Origin: JAXDBM01 sp963709485
GTDB lineage: Bacteria; Desulfobacterota; Syntrophia; Syntrophales; Fen-1087
DNA: 64,000 nucleotides
Assembly (NCBI GenBank): GCA_963709485.1
Contig: CAVPWE010000003.1
Span: 186,001 to 250,000 of the forward strand
Reading direction: 5' to 3'
The notes under the pieces were generated by a model, which ran no database searches, was not told where the DNA came from, and saw nothing but the letters and a program-made list of their open reading frames with translations. Positions 51,101 through 59,730 of this stretch are shown here, one piece after another. The position numbers and the translations under genes are program-made. Numbering within the stretch: the stretch's first letter is position 1; the number at the start of each line of letters is the position of its first letter.

Positions 51101-51366
51101 GAACCGCCCGCCGCATCGCTGCTTGCGTTCATGTAGAGCAGTTTGTCGAAGCCGGTCATCTTCTGCTCGATGATCTGGGTGACGCTGTTTTCCACGGTCT
51201 CGGCCGAAGCCCCGGGATAGCTCGCGAAAATGGCGATGGAAGGCGGGGCGATGGGGGGGTACTGGGAAATGGGAAGGCTGTAGATCGCCAGACAGCCCGC
51301 CGCCATGATGATGATGGCAATGACCCATGCGAAAACGGGGCGGTCCAGGAAGAATTTAGACAGCAT
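48130..51366 (-). CDS. RND multidrug efflux pump (HAE1/AcrB type)
   Basis: 1078 residues of the HAE1-type RND family with twelve membrane helices and two large periplasmic loops. Motifs seen: DRPVFAWVIAIIIMAAGCLA at the N-terminus, the charged helix-4 residues in GLLVDDAIVVVENVERIM (proton relay Asp pair near 405), FSVTVISAMLLSVLVALILT and the C-terminal GLTTKNAILIVQFAKD. It exports hydrophobic drugs or toxic compounds from the periplasm with proton import. Located between its adaptor and outer-membrane channel genes, under a TetR gene upstream. Confidence 0.95.
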   Translation of the reverse strand: MLSKFFLDRPVFAWVIAIIIMAAGCLAIYSLPISQYPPIAPPSIAIFASYPGASAETVENSVTQIIEQKMTGFDKLLYMNASSDAAGGSRIELTFQAGTDPDFAWSQVQNKLQSAMANLPEVVQSRGVTVRKSTRNYLLIIALVSEDNSMDMKDLTDYAVSNVDGVLSRVPGVGETQIFGAEYAMRIWLNPDKLTDYRLTIEDVVAALRAYNVEISAGQFGGMPAVKGQRLNASIVVQNLLRTPEEFAAIPVRTNPDGSTVRIRDVGRTEMGSELYDIESAHNGRPAGVLAIRQAAGANALDTADAVKAKMAELSRYFPPGMKHFYPNDTTPFIRVAIKEVVITLFEAIVLVFLIMWLFLGNVRATLIPTIAVPVVLLGTFAVLGIFGFSINMLTMFAMVLAIGLLVDDAIVVVENVERIMAEEGLSPREATARSMEQITSALIGIGLVLSAVFGPMAFFPGSTGIIYRQFSVTVISAMLLSVLVALILTPVLCAGLLKPVPAGHEEENAIVFLRPFFRWFNHAFFRLRSRYVSLVGHSLSRKRRYLVVFLVIIAVMGVLYLRMPTAYLPDEDQGTLFAQTILPTGSTLEQSREVANQIVRHFNENEKEAVDAVMTLTGFSFSGRAQSNGMAFVRLKDWHLRNRDNLKVKAIAQRAMKAFAGIRNARIFAFPPPAVTELGMAKGFDFMLLDRGGLGHQALMNAQYELLGIAAKDPRLVALRPNSMDDVPQYRIDVDWDKAGALGVPISSIHRTIAAAFGSSYANDFIKGGRVKRVYVQVDAPYRMLPKDLEKLYVRNTAGKMVPFSSFASGRWTSGPTSLARFNGFAAINFWGEPAPGRSSGEAMKAMEELTEKLPKGFGFDWTGLSYQERMSSSQAPLLYTFSVFVIFLCLAALYESWTVPISILLVLPLGVIGGIIATSMRGLTNDVYFQIGLLTTLGLTTKNAILIVQFAKDGLEKGMNLIDATLEGAKLRFRPIVMTSLAFGFGVLPLAISTGAGAGAQNAIGTGVLGGMVTATVLVLIFSPLFYVLIEKFIGRQARQGSTGTGAFRGWMEKLTAKRNKQPSIGAGSESTSGDK

Positions 51367-51378
51367 CGCGCGCCTCCG

Positions 51379-52590
51379 TCAGTTCGCTTTGGCGGCCGGC
51401 GGGGTCGCCTTGGTTTGCGCTTCGCTCTTCTTGTCGGGGGCGGCTTCAAAGGGGACCGCCTTTACGGAGACGCCGGGCTTCACCTTCTGCACGCCCTCGA
51501 CGATTACCCGCTCACCGGCAGCCAGACCCTCTGTGACGAGCCAGGCATTGCCGATGGCGCGATCGAGCGTGAGCATCCGCTGCTGGACCTTGCCCTCGGC
51601 ATCCACGATCAGCGTGAGCGGATTCCCCTTGGGATCACGCGTCACGCCCTGCTGTGGAATGAGGATGGCCTGTTTCCAGATGCCTTCCTGCAGCACCGCC
51701 CGGACGAACATGCCCGGCAGCAGAACACCCTGCGGATTGGGAAAGACCACCCTTAGGATGACCGACCCGGTTGTCGCATCTACCGTTACATCCCGAAATT
51801 GAAGGGTCCCGCTCCATGGATAGGTGGTGCCGTCCTCCAGCATGAGCTGGACCTTTTTCTGACTCTCTCCGTTCCTTTCCAGACGGCCCTCCTCCAAACC
51901 GCGCCGCAGGCGCATCAGTTCCGCCGTGGATTGGGGCACATCGACATACATGGGGTCGAGCCGCTGGATGGTGGCCAGGGCCAGGGGCTGATGGGCCGAC
52001 ACGAGGGCCCCTTCCGTCACGCTGGACCTTCCGATGCGTCCCGAAATGGGCGCCGAGATCGAGGTGTACTTCAGATTGATGCGGGCCGTCTCGACCGCTG
52101 CCCGCCAGTACTGGCTGTCCGCTTCGGCCTGTTTGAGTGCGGCCGCAACGTCGTCGTAGTCCTGCTTGCTGACCGCATTGTCGGCCAGCAGCTCCCGCAC
52201 ACGCTCTGCCTTCAAACGGACCGCCGGCAGGTTGGCCTCGGACCTGCTGAGCGCCGCCTTTGCATTTTCCAGCGCTGCCTGATAGGTGGCGGGATCGATT
52301 TGATAGAGCGCTTGACCGGCCTTCACGTCGGAGCCTTCCGTAAACAGACGCTTCAGGATGATGCCGCCAACCTGCGGGCGCACTTCCGCAACAAGGTTGG
52401 CGGATGTCCGTCCGGCCAGTTCCATGGTGGTGACCAGGGACTGGGGCTGTATCGTCACAATGGCGACTTCAGGAGTCATGCCTTGCGCGGCGCCACCCTT
52501 CGAGCCCTGTTGCCCGCACCCGCCCAGGGCGAGAAATCCGGCCAAAAGGGCTGCTGCGGCGATTCTTTTTGAACGGTTATCATTCTGCAT
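51379..52590 (-). CDS. RND periplasmic adaptor lipoprotein (AcrA/MexA type)
   Basis: 403 residues from ATG 52590 (AGAGG upstream). The lipobox LALGGC near residue 24 anchors it to the inner membrane. The adaptor order follows: barrel-sandwich hybrid (biotinyl-lipoyl-like, VRPQVGGIILKRLFTEGSDV and QIDPATYQAAL), alpha hairpin (about 105-180), the second lipoyl half (TSISAPISGRIGRSSVTEG) and the beta barrel. It bridges the pump to the channel. First gene of the pump operon, 48 bases downstream of the TetR gene stop, same strand. Confidence 0.94.
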   Translation of the reverse strand: MQNDNRSKRIAAAALLAGFLALGGCGQQGSKGGAAQGMTPEVAIVTIQPQSLVTTMELAGRTSANLVAEVRPQVGGIILKRLFTEGSDVKAGQALYQIDPATYQAALENAKAALSRSEANLPAVRLKAERVRELLADNAVSKQDYDDVAAALKQAEADSQYWRAAVETARINLKYTSISAPISGRIGRSSVTEGALVSAHQPLALATIQRLDPMYVDVPQSTAELMRLRRGLEEGRLERNGESQKKVQLMLEDGTTYPWSGTLQFRDVTVDATTGSVILRVVFPNPQGVLLPGMFVRAVLQEGIWKQAILIPQQGVTRDPKGNPLTLIVDAEGKVQQRMLTLDRAIGNAWLVTEGLAAGERVIVEGVQKVKPGVSVKAVPFEAAPDKKSEAQTKATPPAAKAN

Positions 52591-52638
52591 ACCATACCTC
52601 TGCAATGATAAAATGTCTGTTTTTCAATGGATTACAAT

Positions 52639-53241
52639 TTATGTTTCCAGTTTTCCCACAGGCCCTTGCCTCTTGATACCGTCCCAGCAGGCCTCAATGA
52701 CCTGTCTGATTGTTTCGTCGTCCAGATTGATGAAGCCAAGGATATGGTCCCGGATCAGGTCGCGCAGAGGACCCATGGTCAGGGCAAACAGCACCGGCAG
52801 GGGGAAATCTTTCAGGATCTGTTGCTGAACCCCTTCCTGAAAGAGGTTGCTCAGGATATTGGGCTGCGCCGATTTGTTCATGAGCCGGTCCTCGCGCTGG
52901 GACTCGCCATAGGGGGAATTGTGGTACTGTTCCAGGTAGCGGAAGTGGATCGGGCAGGCGATGAAATGCCGGAAAAGTCTGGTGGCAAGGTGAAAGAACT
53001 GTTCCCGGATCGGTTTCCCGCTCGGGTATCCATCCCGGATGACCGTAGTAATTTCAGTTTCCAGTTCCTGGTATAACTTGTTGATGAGCTTGTCCCGGCT
53101 CTCGAAATAACGGTAGATCGTTCCGGCGGCGACGCCCGCTTTTGCGGCAATGCCGGCCATCGGGGCGCCATGAAATCCCTGTTCTGAAATAAGCTCCATC
53201 GATGCCTGAATAATATCTCGGCGTTTGTCTGCAGATTTCAT
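52639..53241 (-). CDS. TetR-family regulator of the RND pump
   Basis: 200 residues from ATG 53241, the first start that keeps the palindrome upstream outside the coding region (the frame is open to 53283). The N-terminal helix-turn-helix IQASMELISEQGFHGAPMAG and KAGVAAGTIYRYFESRDKLI matches TetR. The C-terminal ligand domain covers about 70-195. Such regulators repress the efflux operon until a substrate binds. It is the first gene before the adaptor and is probably autoregulated through the palindrome at 53270-53285. Confidence 0.92.
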   Translation of the reverse strand: MKSADKRRDIIQASMELISEQGFHGAPMAGIAAKAGVAAGTIYRYFESRDKLINKLYQELETEITTVIRDGYPSGKPIREQFFHLATRLFRHFIACPIHFRYLEQYHNSPYGESQREDRLMNKSAQPNILSNLFQEGVQQQILKDFPLPVLFALTMGPLRDLIRDHILGFINLDDETIRQVIEACWDGIKRQGPVGKLET

Positions 53242-53269
53242 ATTATAATGCCATATTATGCATAAAAAG

Positions 53270-53285
53270 GAATGAACGTTCATTC
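53270..53285. promoter_or_regulatory. Operator palindrome of the TetR regulator
   Basis: GAATGAACGTTCATTC is a perfect 16-base palindrome centred 36 bases upstream of the tetR-like start. Its position and symmetry fit a TetR dimer site. Confidence 0.7.
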
Positions 53286-53498
53286 ATTTTTGCATTTTCT
53301 ATCTTTAGTCGGATGGCACTGTCAAGATTTATTTTGATCTTCGGTGATTTCCGAAAATAACAGGGGATCGGGTCATCCGATATGCGTCCGTGTCATAATC
53401 CCAGACATTGCAGCTCAGGGTGACGGTTTTTATCCTTCTGAGCAAACTCATCCGGCCATGCCGGTTCGGGCAATCCATCTCTTTTCCGGGGGTCCGCG

Positions 53499-53960
53499 TC
53501 ACTTCAGGAAGGTGTTCCAGAAGGGCCGGACGGTGCCTTTTTCGTAGGATATATCCTCAAGCATGCCATCATTGGAAAAAACGAAAACCAGCAGATCATG
53601 CCGCATGAGATTCCCGGCAGCATCCAGATTCAGGCCCGTCTTGATGACATCGCTCAGGGGGATGCCGATTGAAATTTGCCCTCCCCGGTAATAGGACCTT
53701 CTGTAGACCAGCGCAAATTTCCCCTGCATATCGAGGATATCGGTCGGCGCTCCATGGTGGGCCAGGACTTCCCCGAGCGTCGCTTCTCCCTTCTTCAGTT
53801 CCGGCGCCGGCAGGGGGATCTCCCCACCCTTGCTGATCCGGTCCACGCGGAGGCTGACACAGCCGGACACCAGCGTCAGGAGCAGAAGGAAAAGCAGCAG
53901 CAGGAGGGCTTCAGAAGGGCATGCCGTATGTTGCTGCGTCCGATTTGAAGCTGCTTCCAT
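53499..53960 (-). CDS. Small lipoprotein, hypothetical
   Basis: 153 residues. A long hydrophobic stretch (about 19-33) ends in the lipobox LVSGC, followed by a short domain with GEVLAHHGAPTDILDMQGKF and a beta-rich C-terminus ending VRPFWNTFLK. The GAPTDILD pattern resembles small outer-membrane assembly lipoproteins of the SmpA/BamE type. It overlaps the upstream lipoprotein gene by 50 bases in another frame; no nearer good start is seen, so the start is uncertain. The two and the patatin lipoprotein may form one transcript. Confidence 0.65.
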   Translation of the reverse strand: MEAASNRTQQHTACPSEALLLLLFLLLLTLVSGCVSLRVDRISKGGEIPLPAPELKKGEATLGEVLAHHGAPTDILDMQGKFALVYRRSYYRGGQISIGIPLSDVIKTGLNLDAAGNLMRHDLLVFVFSNDGMLEDISYEKGTVRPFWNTFLK

Positions 53961-54291
53961 AATGGGTCACGATGTCTCCGTTATTGATGAAAAAAACGAT
54001 GCGGTCGTACTGCGTGTCGTAATTGGCAAAGGTCACGAGGACCAGCCACAGACCGGTCGCCTTGCTCAGCGAACGGTCATAGACATAGGCGTTGCCGTTG
54101 GACAATTTTACAATCTGGGTCGGCGGTCCGAAAAGCTTCACGACGTCCGCCGCGGTGGTTTTCCCCGGCGTCACCTGCGAGAGCGTGTTTTCCTCAATGG
54201 GGCGGAAATCCCTGCCCCGCCCGATGACGGCACAGCCGGCAGCAATCAAAACAACCAGCAGCAAAATCATGATCCGTAAAGCACGCTTCAT
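53911..54291 (-). CDS. Small SmpA/BamE-like lipoprotein
   Basis: 126 residues. The signal peptide has the lipobox LIAAGC near residue 20. The following domain contains TLSQVTPGKTTAADVVKLFG, the FGPPTQIVKL turn and YVYDRSLSKA, the pattern of SmpA/OmlA/BamE-like domains (start-of-helix then beta hairpin). Such lipoproteins sit on the outer-membrane inner face. It lies 36 bases after the patatin lipoprotein gene and overlaps the next small lipoprotein gene, which has a similar GAPT motif. No specific function. Confidence 0.7.
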   Translation of the reverse strand: MKRALRIMILLLVVLIAAGCAVIGRGRDFRPIEENTLSQVTPGKTTAADVVKLFGPPTQIVKLSNGNAYVYDRSLSKATGLWLVLVTFANYDTQYDRIVFFINNGDIVTHYGSSFKSDAATYGMPF

Positions 54292-54326
54292 GTCTGTATC
54301 CCCCGTTTCCTCATTGTCTCATTTTT

Positions 54327-55223
54327 TCATGACGGCAGCCGGCCGTTCTGCCGACACCTCGACAGTACGGACTGGATGGCCGGCATGGCCGCGTGGGCCG
54401 CTTTCTCACCCTCATTCATCGCTTCGCTTTTCCGGGTGAAATCCGTGGAGCCGATGTGGCCGACATTGGGCCGGATGATCACGTCCGCCCTGGGAATCTG
54501 CAGGGCCGCAATCTTGGCATACATGATATCGATGGATTGAAGAATGGTTTCCACCGTTCCCTGCGGCGTTGCCTGGGTGATGCCGGACGAGATGTCCACG
54601 GCGATGACCACGTCCGCGCCGTACCGCCGGGCGATATCGATGGCCAGCGGGCTGACGATGCCACCGTCCGCGTACGTCCGGCCGGATATCCTGGAGGGTT
54701 TGAAGATGCCCGGGATGGCGCAGCTTGCCCGCACCGCCATGCCGGCATTGCCTTTGCCGAAAACAAACTCTTCACCCGTTTTGATGTCGGTTGCCACCGC
54801 GTGAAAGGGGATTCTGAATTTTTCAATCGGCGTGTCCCGGACCATCCGGTTGACGTAAATCTCGAGTTTTTCCCCTTTTACAAAACCGTTGTCCGGAAGG
54901 GTCAGGTCGATGAGGTCGTCTCTCTCCAGCGTGGATGCCATTGCCTGCAACTGCTGGGCGCTGTACCCGTATGCGTAGAGGCTTCCGACGAGACTGCCGA
55001 CGCTGGTGCCGACAATCATGTGGATCGGGACTCTTTGCGATTCCAGGATCCTGAGAACCCCGACATGTGCAAAGCCCTTGACGGCGCCTGCCCCCAGCAC
55101 GATGGCGACGGTGGCCGGTTTCACCGTCGGTGGAGTCACCTTCGGCGCGCAGCCCGCGAGCATGCTTGCGAAACAGACCACGCAGAGAAGCGGGAGTCTG
55201 GGAATTCGTCTGTATTTCATCAT
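54327..55223 (-). CDS. Patatin-like phospholipase, lipoprotein
   Basis: 298 residues. The lipobox LAGC near residue 25 predicts membrane anchoring. The patatin domain has the oxyanion loop GAGAVKGFAHVGVL (near 44-57), the nucleophile elbow GTSVGS (Ser near 74) and the catalytic aspartate DGG (near 192), so both catalytic residues are present. Patatin-like enzymes cleave acyl chains from phospholipids. The loop GAGAVKG differs slightly from the common GGGxxRG. A possible operon with the two small lipoproteins downstream suggests an envelope-lipid role, which is inference. The start has weak ribosome-site sequence. Confidence 0.87.
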   Translation of the reverse strand: MMKYRRIPRLPLLCVVCFASMLAGCAPKVTPPTVKPATVAIVLGAGAVKGFAHVGVLRILESQRVPIHMIVGTSVGSLVGSLYAYGYSAQQLQAMASTLERDDLIDLTLPDNGFVKGEKLEIYVNRMVRDTPIEKFRIPFHAVATDIKTGEEFVFGKGNAGMAVRASCAIPGIFKPSRISGRTYADGGIVSPLAIDIARRYGADVVIAVDISSGITQATPQGTVETILQSIDIMYAKIAALQIPRADVIIRPNVGHIGSTDFTRKSEAMNEGEKAAHAAMPAIQSVLSRCRQNGRLPS

Positions 55224-55402
55224 CCGTTTCAGGGTTGTCCGACCGGCTTTCCCTATACCACGACAAATCGGGATGTCAACTTTTTCCCTTCCTGCCCGCT
55301 GTCACGGGCGTTCTGTTCAAACCGCGCGTCATGTGCTATGCGAAAGGCGGGACGTTTGAAGGGCTCTTCACGGCCGCAAAACGATTCGATGGAGGAGGAC
55401 CG

Positions 55403-56104
55403 ATGCTGCAGGTGAAGCAATTCCGATTCGCCGCCGACAATCTGGGCTACCTGATTCACGGGCGGGAGGAAGCCATGGCCGTCGACGGGGGGGCCGCGGA
55501 GGCAATCGCTTCCTGCCTCGATGAAATGAAGCTGACCCTTCGCTACGTTGCGAGCACCCACAACCATCCGGACCACACTTCAGGCAATGCCCTTCTGGTG
55601 AACCAATACGGCGCTGTGCCGCTGAATCCGGACGCACTGCCGGACGGATACCGGATCGGCCTCGAACATCACGAGATTGCCGTTTTCCGAACCCCGGGCC
55701 ATACCGACGACTCCGTCTGTTTTTACACGAAGCCTTACCTGTTCACGGGAGACACGCTGTTCAACGGCACCGTGGGGAACTGCTTTTCCGGGGACGACGG
55801 AAATTTCCACCGGTCTGTAAAAAGGATCATGGCCTTGCCCGGCCGCACGATCATATGCGCCGGCCATGATTACGTGAGGGATGCACTGGCCTTTGCGAAA
55901 ACAACGGATCCGGACCCGGACGCATTCGATCACTGCCTGCGCCGCTACGACCCCGCGCATGTCTTTTCCCGTCTGGATGAGGAGTTGAGGGTGAACCCCT
56001 ACCTGCGCTTCAATGACCCGAAACTGGTAGCGATTCTGAAAGAAAAGGGGCTGCCTGCGGAAACGGAATGGCAGCGGTGGCAAAGCCTGATGACGCTGGA
56101 ATGA
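55403..56104 (+). CDS. MBL-fold hydrolase, glyoxalase II-like
   Basis: 233 residues from ATG 55403 (GGAGGAGG upstream); the longer frame to 55130 is antisense extension. The metallo-beta-lactamase motifs are all present: THNHPDH (near 53-59), GHTDDS (near 98), GDTLF (near 112) and GHDY (near 154). The C-terminal RVNPYLRFND pattern is shared with hydroxyacylglutathione hydrolases. It hydrolyses thioesters such as lactoylglutathione or an equivalent small thiol ester; which thiol this organism uses is unknown. Its stop is 5 bases before the end of the convergent DUF2156 gene. Confidence 0.88.
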   Translation: MLQVKQFRFAADNLGYLIHGREEAMAVDGGAAEAIASCLDEMKLTLRYVASTHNHPDHTSGNALLVNQYGAVPLNPDALPDGYRIGLEHHEIAVFRTPGHTDDSVCFYTKPYLFTGDTLFNGTVGNCFSGDDGNFHRSVKRIMALPGRTIICAGHDYVRDALAFAKTTDPDPDAFDHCLRRYDPAHVFSRLDEELRVNPYLRFNDPKLVAILKEKGLPAETEWQRWQSLMTLE

Positions 56105-56108
56105 CGCC

Positions 56109-57029
56109 TCACCGGAGGTCCAGACGATAGGACTTGACGCGCATGACCGGGTGATAGGATTTCTTGGACTGCGCCAGTTCGGAAACATTCATGTCGCTTT
56201 CCTTGTTGATCCACCGGCAGTCGGCAAAAAGCCGTTTGGCGCATTCATTATCGAGGAACTGATACAGGCCCCGGATGTCGGAAAAGGCCTTCTCGAAATT
56301 GAGGACGCCCATGTCTTCATTCAGGCGGGAGGCGATCGCGAAGGCGCAGACCGTGCCGTCAACGCGGACGACCAGCCCCCGTCCCTCCATCCCGTCGAGG
56401 TGACGGAGCGCAAGGATCACGGCCTGTTTCTCGCAGGCCAGGTTTTCATCGCTCCCGACATCGCAATTTCGCTGCTTGCACCATCTCTCCAGAAAGGCCA
56501 GGCATTCGTCAACACAGTCCATGGATATGGCCGTCACTTCCACCCGGCCCGGAAACAGGTAATCCCGGGTGAACTGGTGAATCAAATTCCTCTTTCTGGC
56601 GTAGCGGTTTCCCCGCAGCCGCAGCAGGTCTTCCGTCAGATAGATGTAATCCTCGTATTCCGGCTGTTCGGTGATTTCGAACCAGGGTTCCGTTTTGCGA
56701 GGGGTTGCGGTTTCGAGGTAGTCGCCGGGGACAAACCGGTAACTGCGGTATCCCAGGTCGATGGCGAGGTCGTAAAGACGTTCGGGCGTGAAGACTTCCG
56801 AACTTGAAAGCGGAAGGATAAGATGACGGTCATCGGGACGGGATTCGGACTCGTTGCCAAGGATCAGCGAGTCCCCGTCCACGGCATAATGCGTCTTGAA
56901 GATGCAGTTGCTCCAGACGATCAGGGACAGGAGGGAATAAATGCTCAGCCGATAGGGCTGTCTTTCGAAAAAATGCTTCAGCTTCGGGTAATCCGAAGGC
57001 TCCAGGGGCCTGAAGTTCATGTTGTCCAT
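56109..57029 (-). CDS. DUF2156 domain protein
   Basis: 306 residues of the DUF2156 family, related to the GNAT-fold C-terminal part of lysyl-phosphatidylglycerol synthase. Patterns seen: LSIYSLLSLIVWSNCIF near 28-44, RYARKRNLIHQFTRDY near 141-156, and the C-terminal GLYQFLDNECAKRLFADCRW with YRLDLR at the end. It may transfer an amino acid or acyl group, but a substrate cannot be named. It has no membrane helices, unlike full LPG synthases. Convergent with the MBL gene; divergent from the TolC gene with a 200-base spacer. Confidence 0.85.
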   Translation of the reverse strand: MDNMNFRPLEPSDYPKLKHFFERQPYRLSIYSLLSLIVWSNCIFKTHYAVDGDSLILGNESESRPDDRHLILPLSSSEVFTPERLYDLAIDLGYRSYRFVPGDYLETATPRKTEPWFEITEQPEYEDYIYLTEDLLRLRGNRYARKRNLIHQFTRDYLFPGRVEVTAISMDCVDECLAFLERWCKQRNCDVGSDENLACEKQAVILALRHLDGMEGRGLVVRVDGTVCAFAIASRLNEDMGVLNFEKAFSDIRGLYQFLDNECAKRLFADCRWINKESDMNVSELAQSKKSYHPVMRVKSYRLDLR

Positions 57030-57233
57030 TTTTCTGACGGTGACTGTGACTGCTGTCCATACATTATTTCTTCACGCAAATCAAAGGAATGTCGCGCCCG
57101 CTGAGATATTGCCGCGGCCCGTCGCAAAATCTCCGTTTGCGGGTTCTTTACCCTTGACAAACTGCTTTTCATCATGGCACAAGTTGCCGTCATTACCGGC
57201 ATTTCCATGCAAGCGGGGAGGGGATGTGAAAAC

Positions 57234-58571
57234 ATGAATAGACGGTTCGCCGCACTGGGGCTGGGCCTTGCGACTGCCCTGTTTTTGTGTGTTTCACCGA
57301 CAGGGGCCTTTGCCGCCCAGTACACGCTCGCCGATTTTTACCGGATGGCCTTGAAGCATGCCGAGAGAATCAGGATATCAGAGGAAAATCTTGTCATCGC
57401 GGAAACGGGGAAGGAAAAGGCAATGTCGCTCCTCTATCCCCGGTTATCCGGTTTTTCCACTTACACACGCTGGAACGAGGAAAAGTATGGGGCGGGCAGC
57501 AGGATCGGGCCATACACGACATCGGGATCGCTGATCCAGCCGAGAGAAACCGGCACATGGGGAATTCGCATGGAGGAGTCTCTTTCTCTGAGCGGCAAGG
57601 AGTTGACGGCGCTGGCCATCTCGAGAGAGAACATCCGGAAAAGCGCCTATGACCTGGATGCCGCCCGTGAGGAATACCTGCTGAATGTCGCCCAGGCCTA
57701 TTACGGCGTGTTGAAGGCCGGAAAAAACCTGGAAATTGCCGACGCGAACGTGGAGCGGCTCTCAACCTACAGGGATGCCGCGGAAAAAAGATTAAAGGTC
57801 GGCGAAGTCACCAAAACGGTTCTCCTTCGGGCGGAGGCGGAGCTCTCCGGCGCCAGGTCGGACCGCATGGCGGTCATGAACGGCCTGGCGCTGGCCAAGG
57901 CCCAGTTGAAGCGGATTGTGGCCATTCAGGAGGATTTTGAAATCAGGGACACCGGGGAAGCTGACATGGAAATACGGTCCCTTGACGATTTTCAGGAAAC
58001 CGCCCTGTCGGAACGCGCCGATCTGAAAGCGCTCGAAATTCAGAAGAAAGTGGCGGAGGACCAGGTCCGGTTTGCCAAGGGTGCATATTGGCCGAATCTC
58101 TCCCTCACCGGGGGGTATATCCGGACGGAACAGTCTCCGGAGACAACGTCCCTGAATCGGGAAGGCATCTATGCAACGGCAGCCCTGAATTTTCCTTTTT
58201 TTGAGGGCGGCTTGCGCGTGGCGGAGGTGAAGGAGGCGATGGCAAGGGAGCGGCAGAGCCGGCTCCTCCATGAGGATTTGAAAAAGACCATCGCCGTCGA
58301 GGTGCAGAGCGCCTACCTGGACCTGGTCACCCAGAAGTCGATCCTGAAATTCCTGGTCGATCAGCGGGCTTTTGCGAGGGACAATTACATCGCCGTCAAC
58401 CGGCAGTTTGAATTCGGGCTGGCCCAGAGCATTGATGTCATCGATGCCAATACGCTCCTGGTTTCGGCGGAGCAGAAAGTTGCCGAAGCCGGCTACAGCT
58501 ATCGAATGTCCATTCTGAGGGTCAAAAAGGCGATCGGCGTGCTTCTGAGGGAGATCCTGGCGGCAGGATAA
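57234..58571 (+). CDS. TolC-family outer-membrane channel
   Basis: 445 residues from ATG 57234, which starts a signal peptide (MNRRFAALGLGLATALF, cut near AFAAQ); the open frame to 57174 adds an unlikely N-terminus. The two OEP repeats cover about 40-230 and 240-440, with the helical hairpin sequences NVAQAYYGVLKAGKNLE and GLAQSIDVIDANTLLV. It lacks a lipobox, so unlike the other channel here it is not a lipoprotein. First gene of the second tripartite export operon, followed by an adaptor and an RND pump. Confidence 0.92.
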   Translation: MNRRFAALGLGLATALFLCVSPTGAFAAQYTLADFYRMALKHAERIRISEENLVIAETGKEKAMSLLYPRLSGFSTYTRWNEEKYGAGSRIGPYTTSGSLIQPRETGTWGIRMEESLSLSGKELTALAISRENIRKSAYDLDAAREEYLLNVAQAYYGVLKAGKNLEIADANVERLSTYRDAAEKRLKVGEVTKTVLLRAEAELSGARSDRMAVMNGLALAKAQLKRIVAIQEDFEIRDTGEADMEIRSLDDFQETALSERADLKALEIQKKVAEDQVRFAKGAYWPNLSLTGGYIRTEQSPETTSLNREGIYATAALNFPFFEGGLRVAEVKEAMARERQSRLLHEDLKKTIAVEVQSAYLDLVTQKSILKFLVDQRAFARDNYIAVNRQFEFGLAQSIDVIDANTLLVSAEQKVAEAGYSYRMSILRVKKAIGVLLREILAAG

Positions 58572-58602
58572 AGTGGCGTCCGTCATCGGGGAGGATGGAT
58601 TC

Positions 58603-59730
58603 ATGGCAGGGCAATTTCGGTCTTCAGACATAAGACATGGGGTAAGAGGCGACGCGTTTCCTGGAAGGGCAGTGCTCTTCCTCATGATGCTGCTGCTGGT
58701 GGCCTCGTCGGCCGGATGTTTCAAGAAGGAGGAAAAGGCCGCGGCTGAGAAGGTGGTCAATGTAAAGGCGGCGGCCGTGGAGAGAAAATCCCTGAAACCC
58801 TTCGTCGAATCGGTGGGCAGCCTGAAGCCCAATGAAGAAGTCGTCGTCAGCTCCGAGGTCGACGGCATCCTGGCCGCACTCAAGGTCGATGAAGGATCCC
58901 CCGTTTCCAGGGGGATGCTCCTGGCTCAGATCACGGATACGGACTACCGTCTCGAAGTGGGCCGGGCGGAAGCCGCCCTGCGGCAGGCTGCGGCCACCCT
59001 GGAAAACGCCAAAGTGGAGTACGGCAGAAAAGAGGCCCTGTACAAGGAGGCGCTGGTCACCCGGCAGCAGTTTGACGACATCGTGGCACGGCGCGCCTTG
59101 GCCGAGGGCGATGTGGACCGCGCCAGATCCACCCTCGATCTGGTCAGGGTGAAGCTTGCCAAGACAAGGATTCACAGCCCCCTGACCGGTGCGGTCAAGG
59201 AGAAAAAAGTCACTGCCGGAGATTATGTCCGCAACGGAACGCCCCTGCTCCATCTGACCCAGAACCATCCCGTCAAATTGAGTTTTACGGTGACGGAGAA
59301 GGATGTCGCCCGGCTGAAAATCGGCCAGGAATGCGCGTTCAGGGTGGATTCCTATCCGGACCGTGAGTTCAAGGGCCGGCTGACCGTCATTTATCCGAAT
59401 CTTGAAGAGCGGACGCGGACACTGCAGGCGGAGGCCCTGGTGCCGAATCCCGAGATGCTTCTGAAACCCGGTTTGTTCGCCCGTGTGACCCTTTTCACCG
59501 GTCCGGCTGAAGACAAGGTTGTCGTGCCGGTGACGGCCCTGCTCTACGAAAACAGCAAGGTCAAGGTATTCGTCGTCGAAGGCGACAAGGCGAAGGAACT
59601 TTTCGTCCGGGTCGGCGGCAAATATGGAGAGATGATCGAAGTCGTCGAGGGGCTGAAGGGGGGAGAAAATCTGGTGGTGGTCGGGCAGAACAACCTGGCC
59701 GAAGGGGTAAAACTGCATGTGGCTCGCTGA
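58603..59730 (+). CDS. RND periplasmic adaptor lipoprotein, second system
   Basis: 375 residues from ATG 58603 (GAGG upstream); an in-frame GTG at 58573 is possible. The lipobox LVASSAGC is near residue 36. The adaptor domains follow: VVVSSEVDGILAALKVDEGS for the first lipoyl half, an alpha hairpin near 120-165, HSPLTGAVKEKKVTAGDYV for the second, and a beta barrel with VKLSFTVTEKDVARL. Its gene overlaps the RND pump gene by 14 bases. Not closely similar to the first adaptor. Confidence 0.92.
   Translation: MAGQFRSSDIRHGVRGDAFPGRAVLFLMMLLLVASSAGCFKKEEKAAAEKVVNVKAAAVERKSLKPFVESVGSLKPNEEVVVSSEVDGILAALKVDEGSPVSRGMLLAQITDTDYRLEVGRAEAALRQAAATLENAKVEYGRKEALYKEALVTRQQFDDIVARRALAEGDVDRARSTLDLVRVKLAKTRIHSPLTGAVKEKKVTAGDYVRNGTPLLHLTQNHPVKLSFTVTEKDVARLKIGQECAFRVDSYPDREFKGRLTVIYPNLEERTRTLQAEALVPNPEMLLKPGLFARVTLFTGPAEDKVVVPVTALLYENSKVKVFVVEGDKAKELFVRVGGKYGEMIEVVEGLKGGENLVVVGQNNLAEGVKLHVAR

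Noticed and set aside
49753..51756. A 667-codon plus-strand open frame
   Set aside because: It is a shadow of the RND pump and adaptor genes; its translation is rich in His, Asp and Gly with no domain, typical of antisense frames.
55130..55402. N-terminal extension of the MBL hydrolase frame
   Set aside because: The extension overlaps the patatin gene start and its signal peptide in antisense; the ATG at 55403 has a strong ribosome site.
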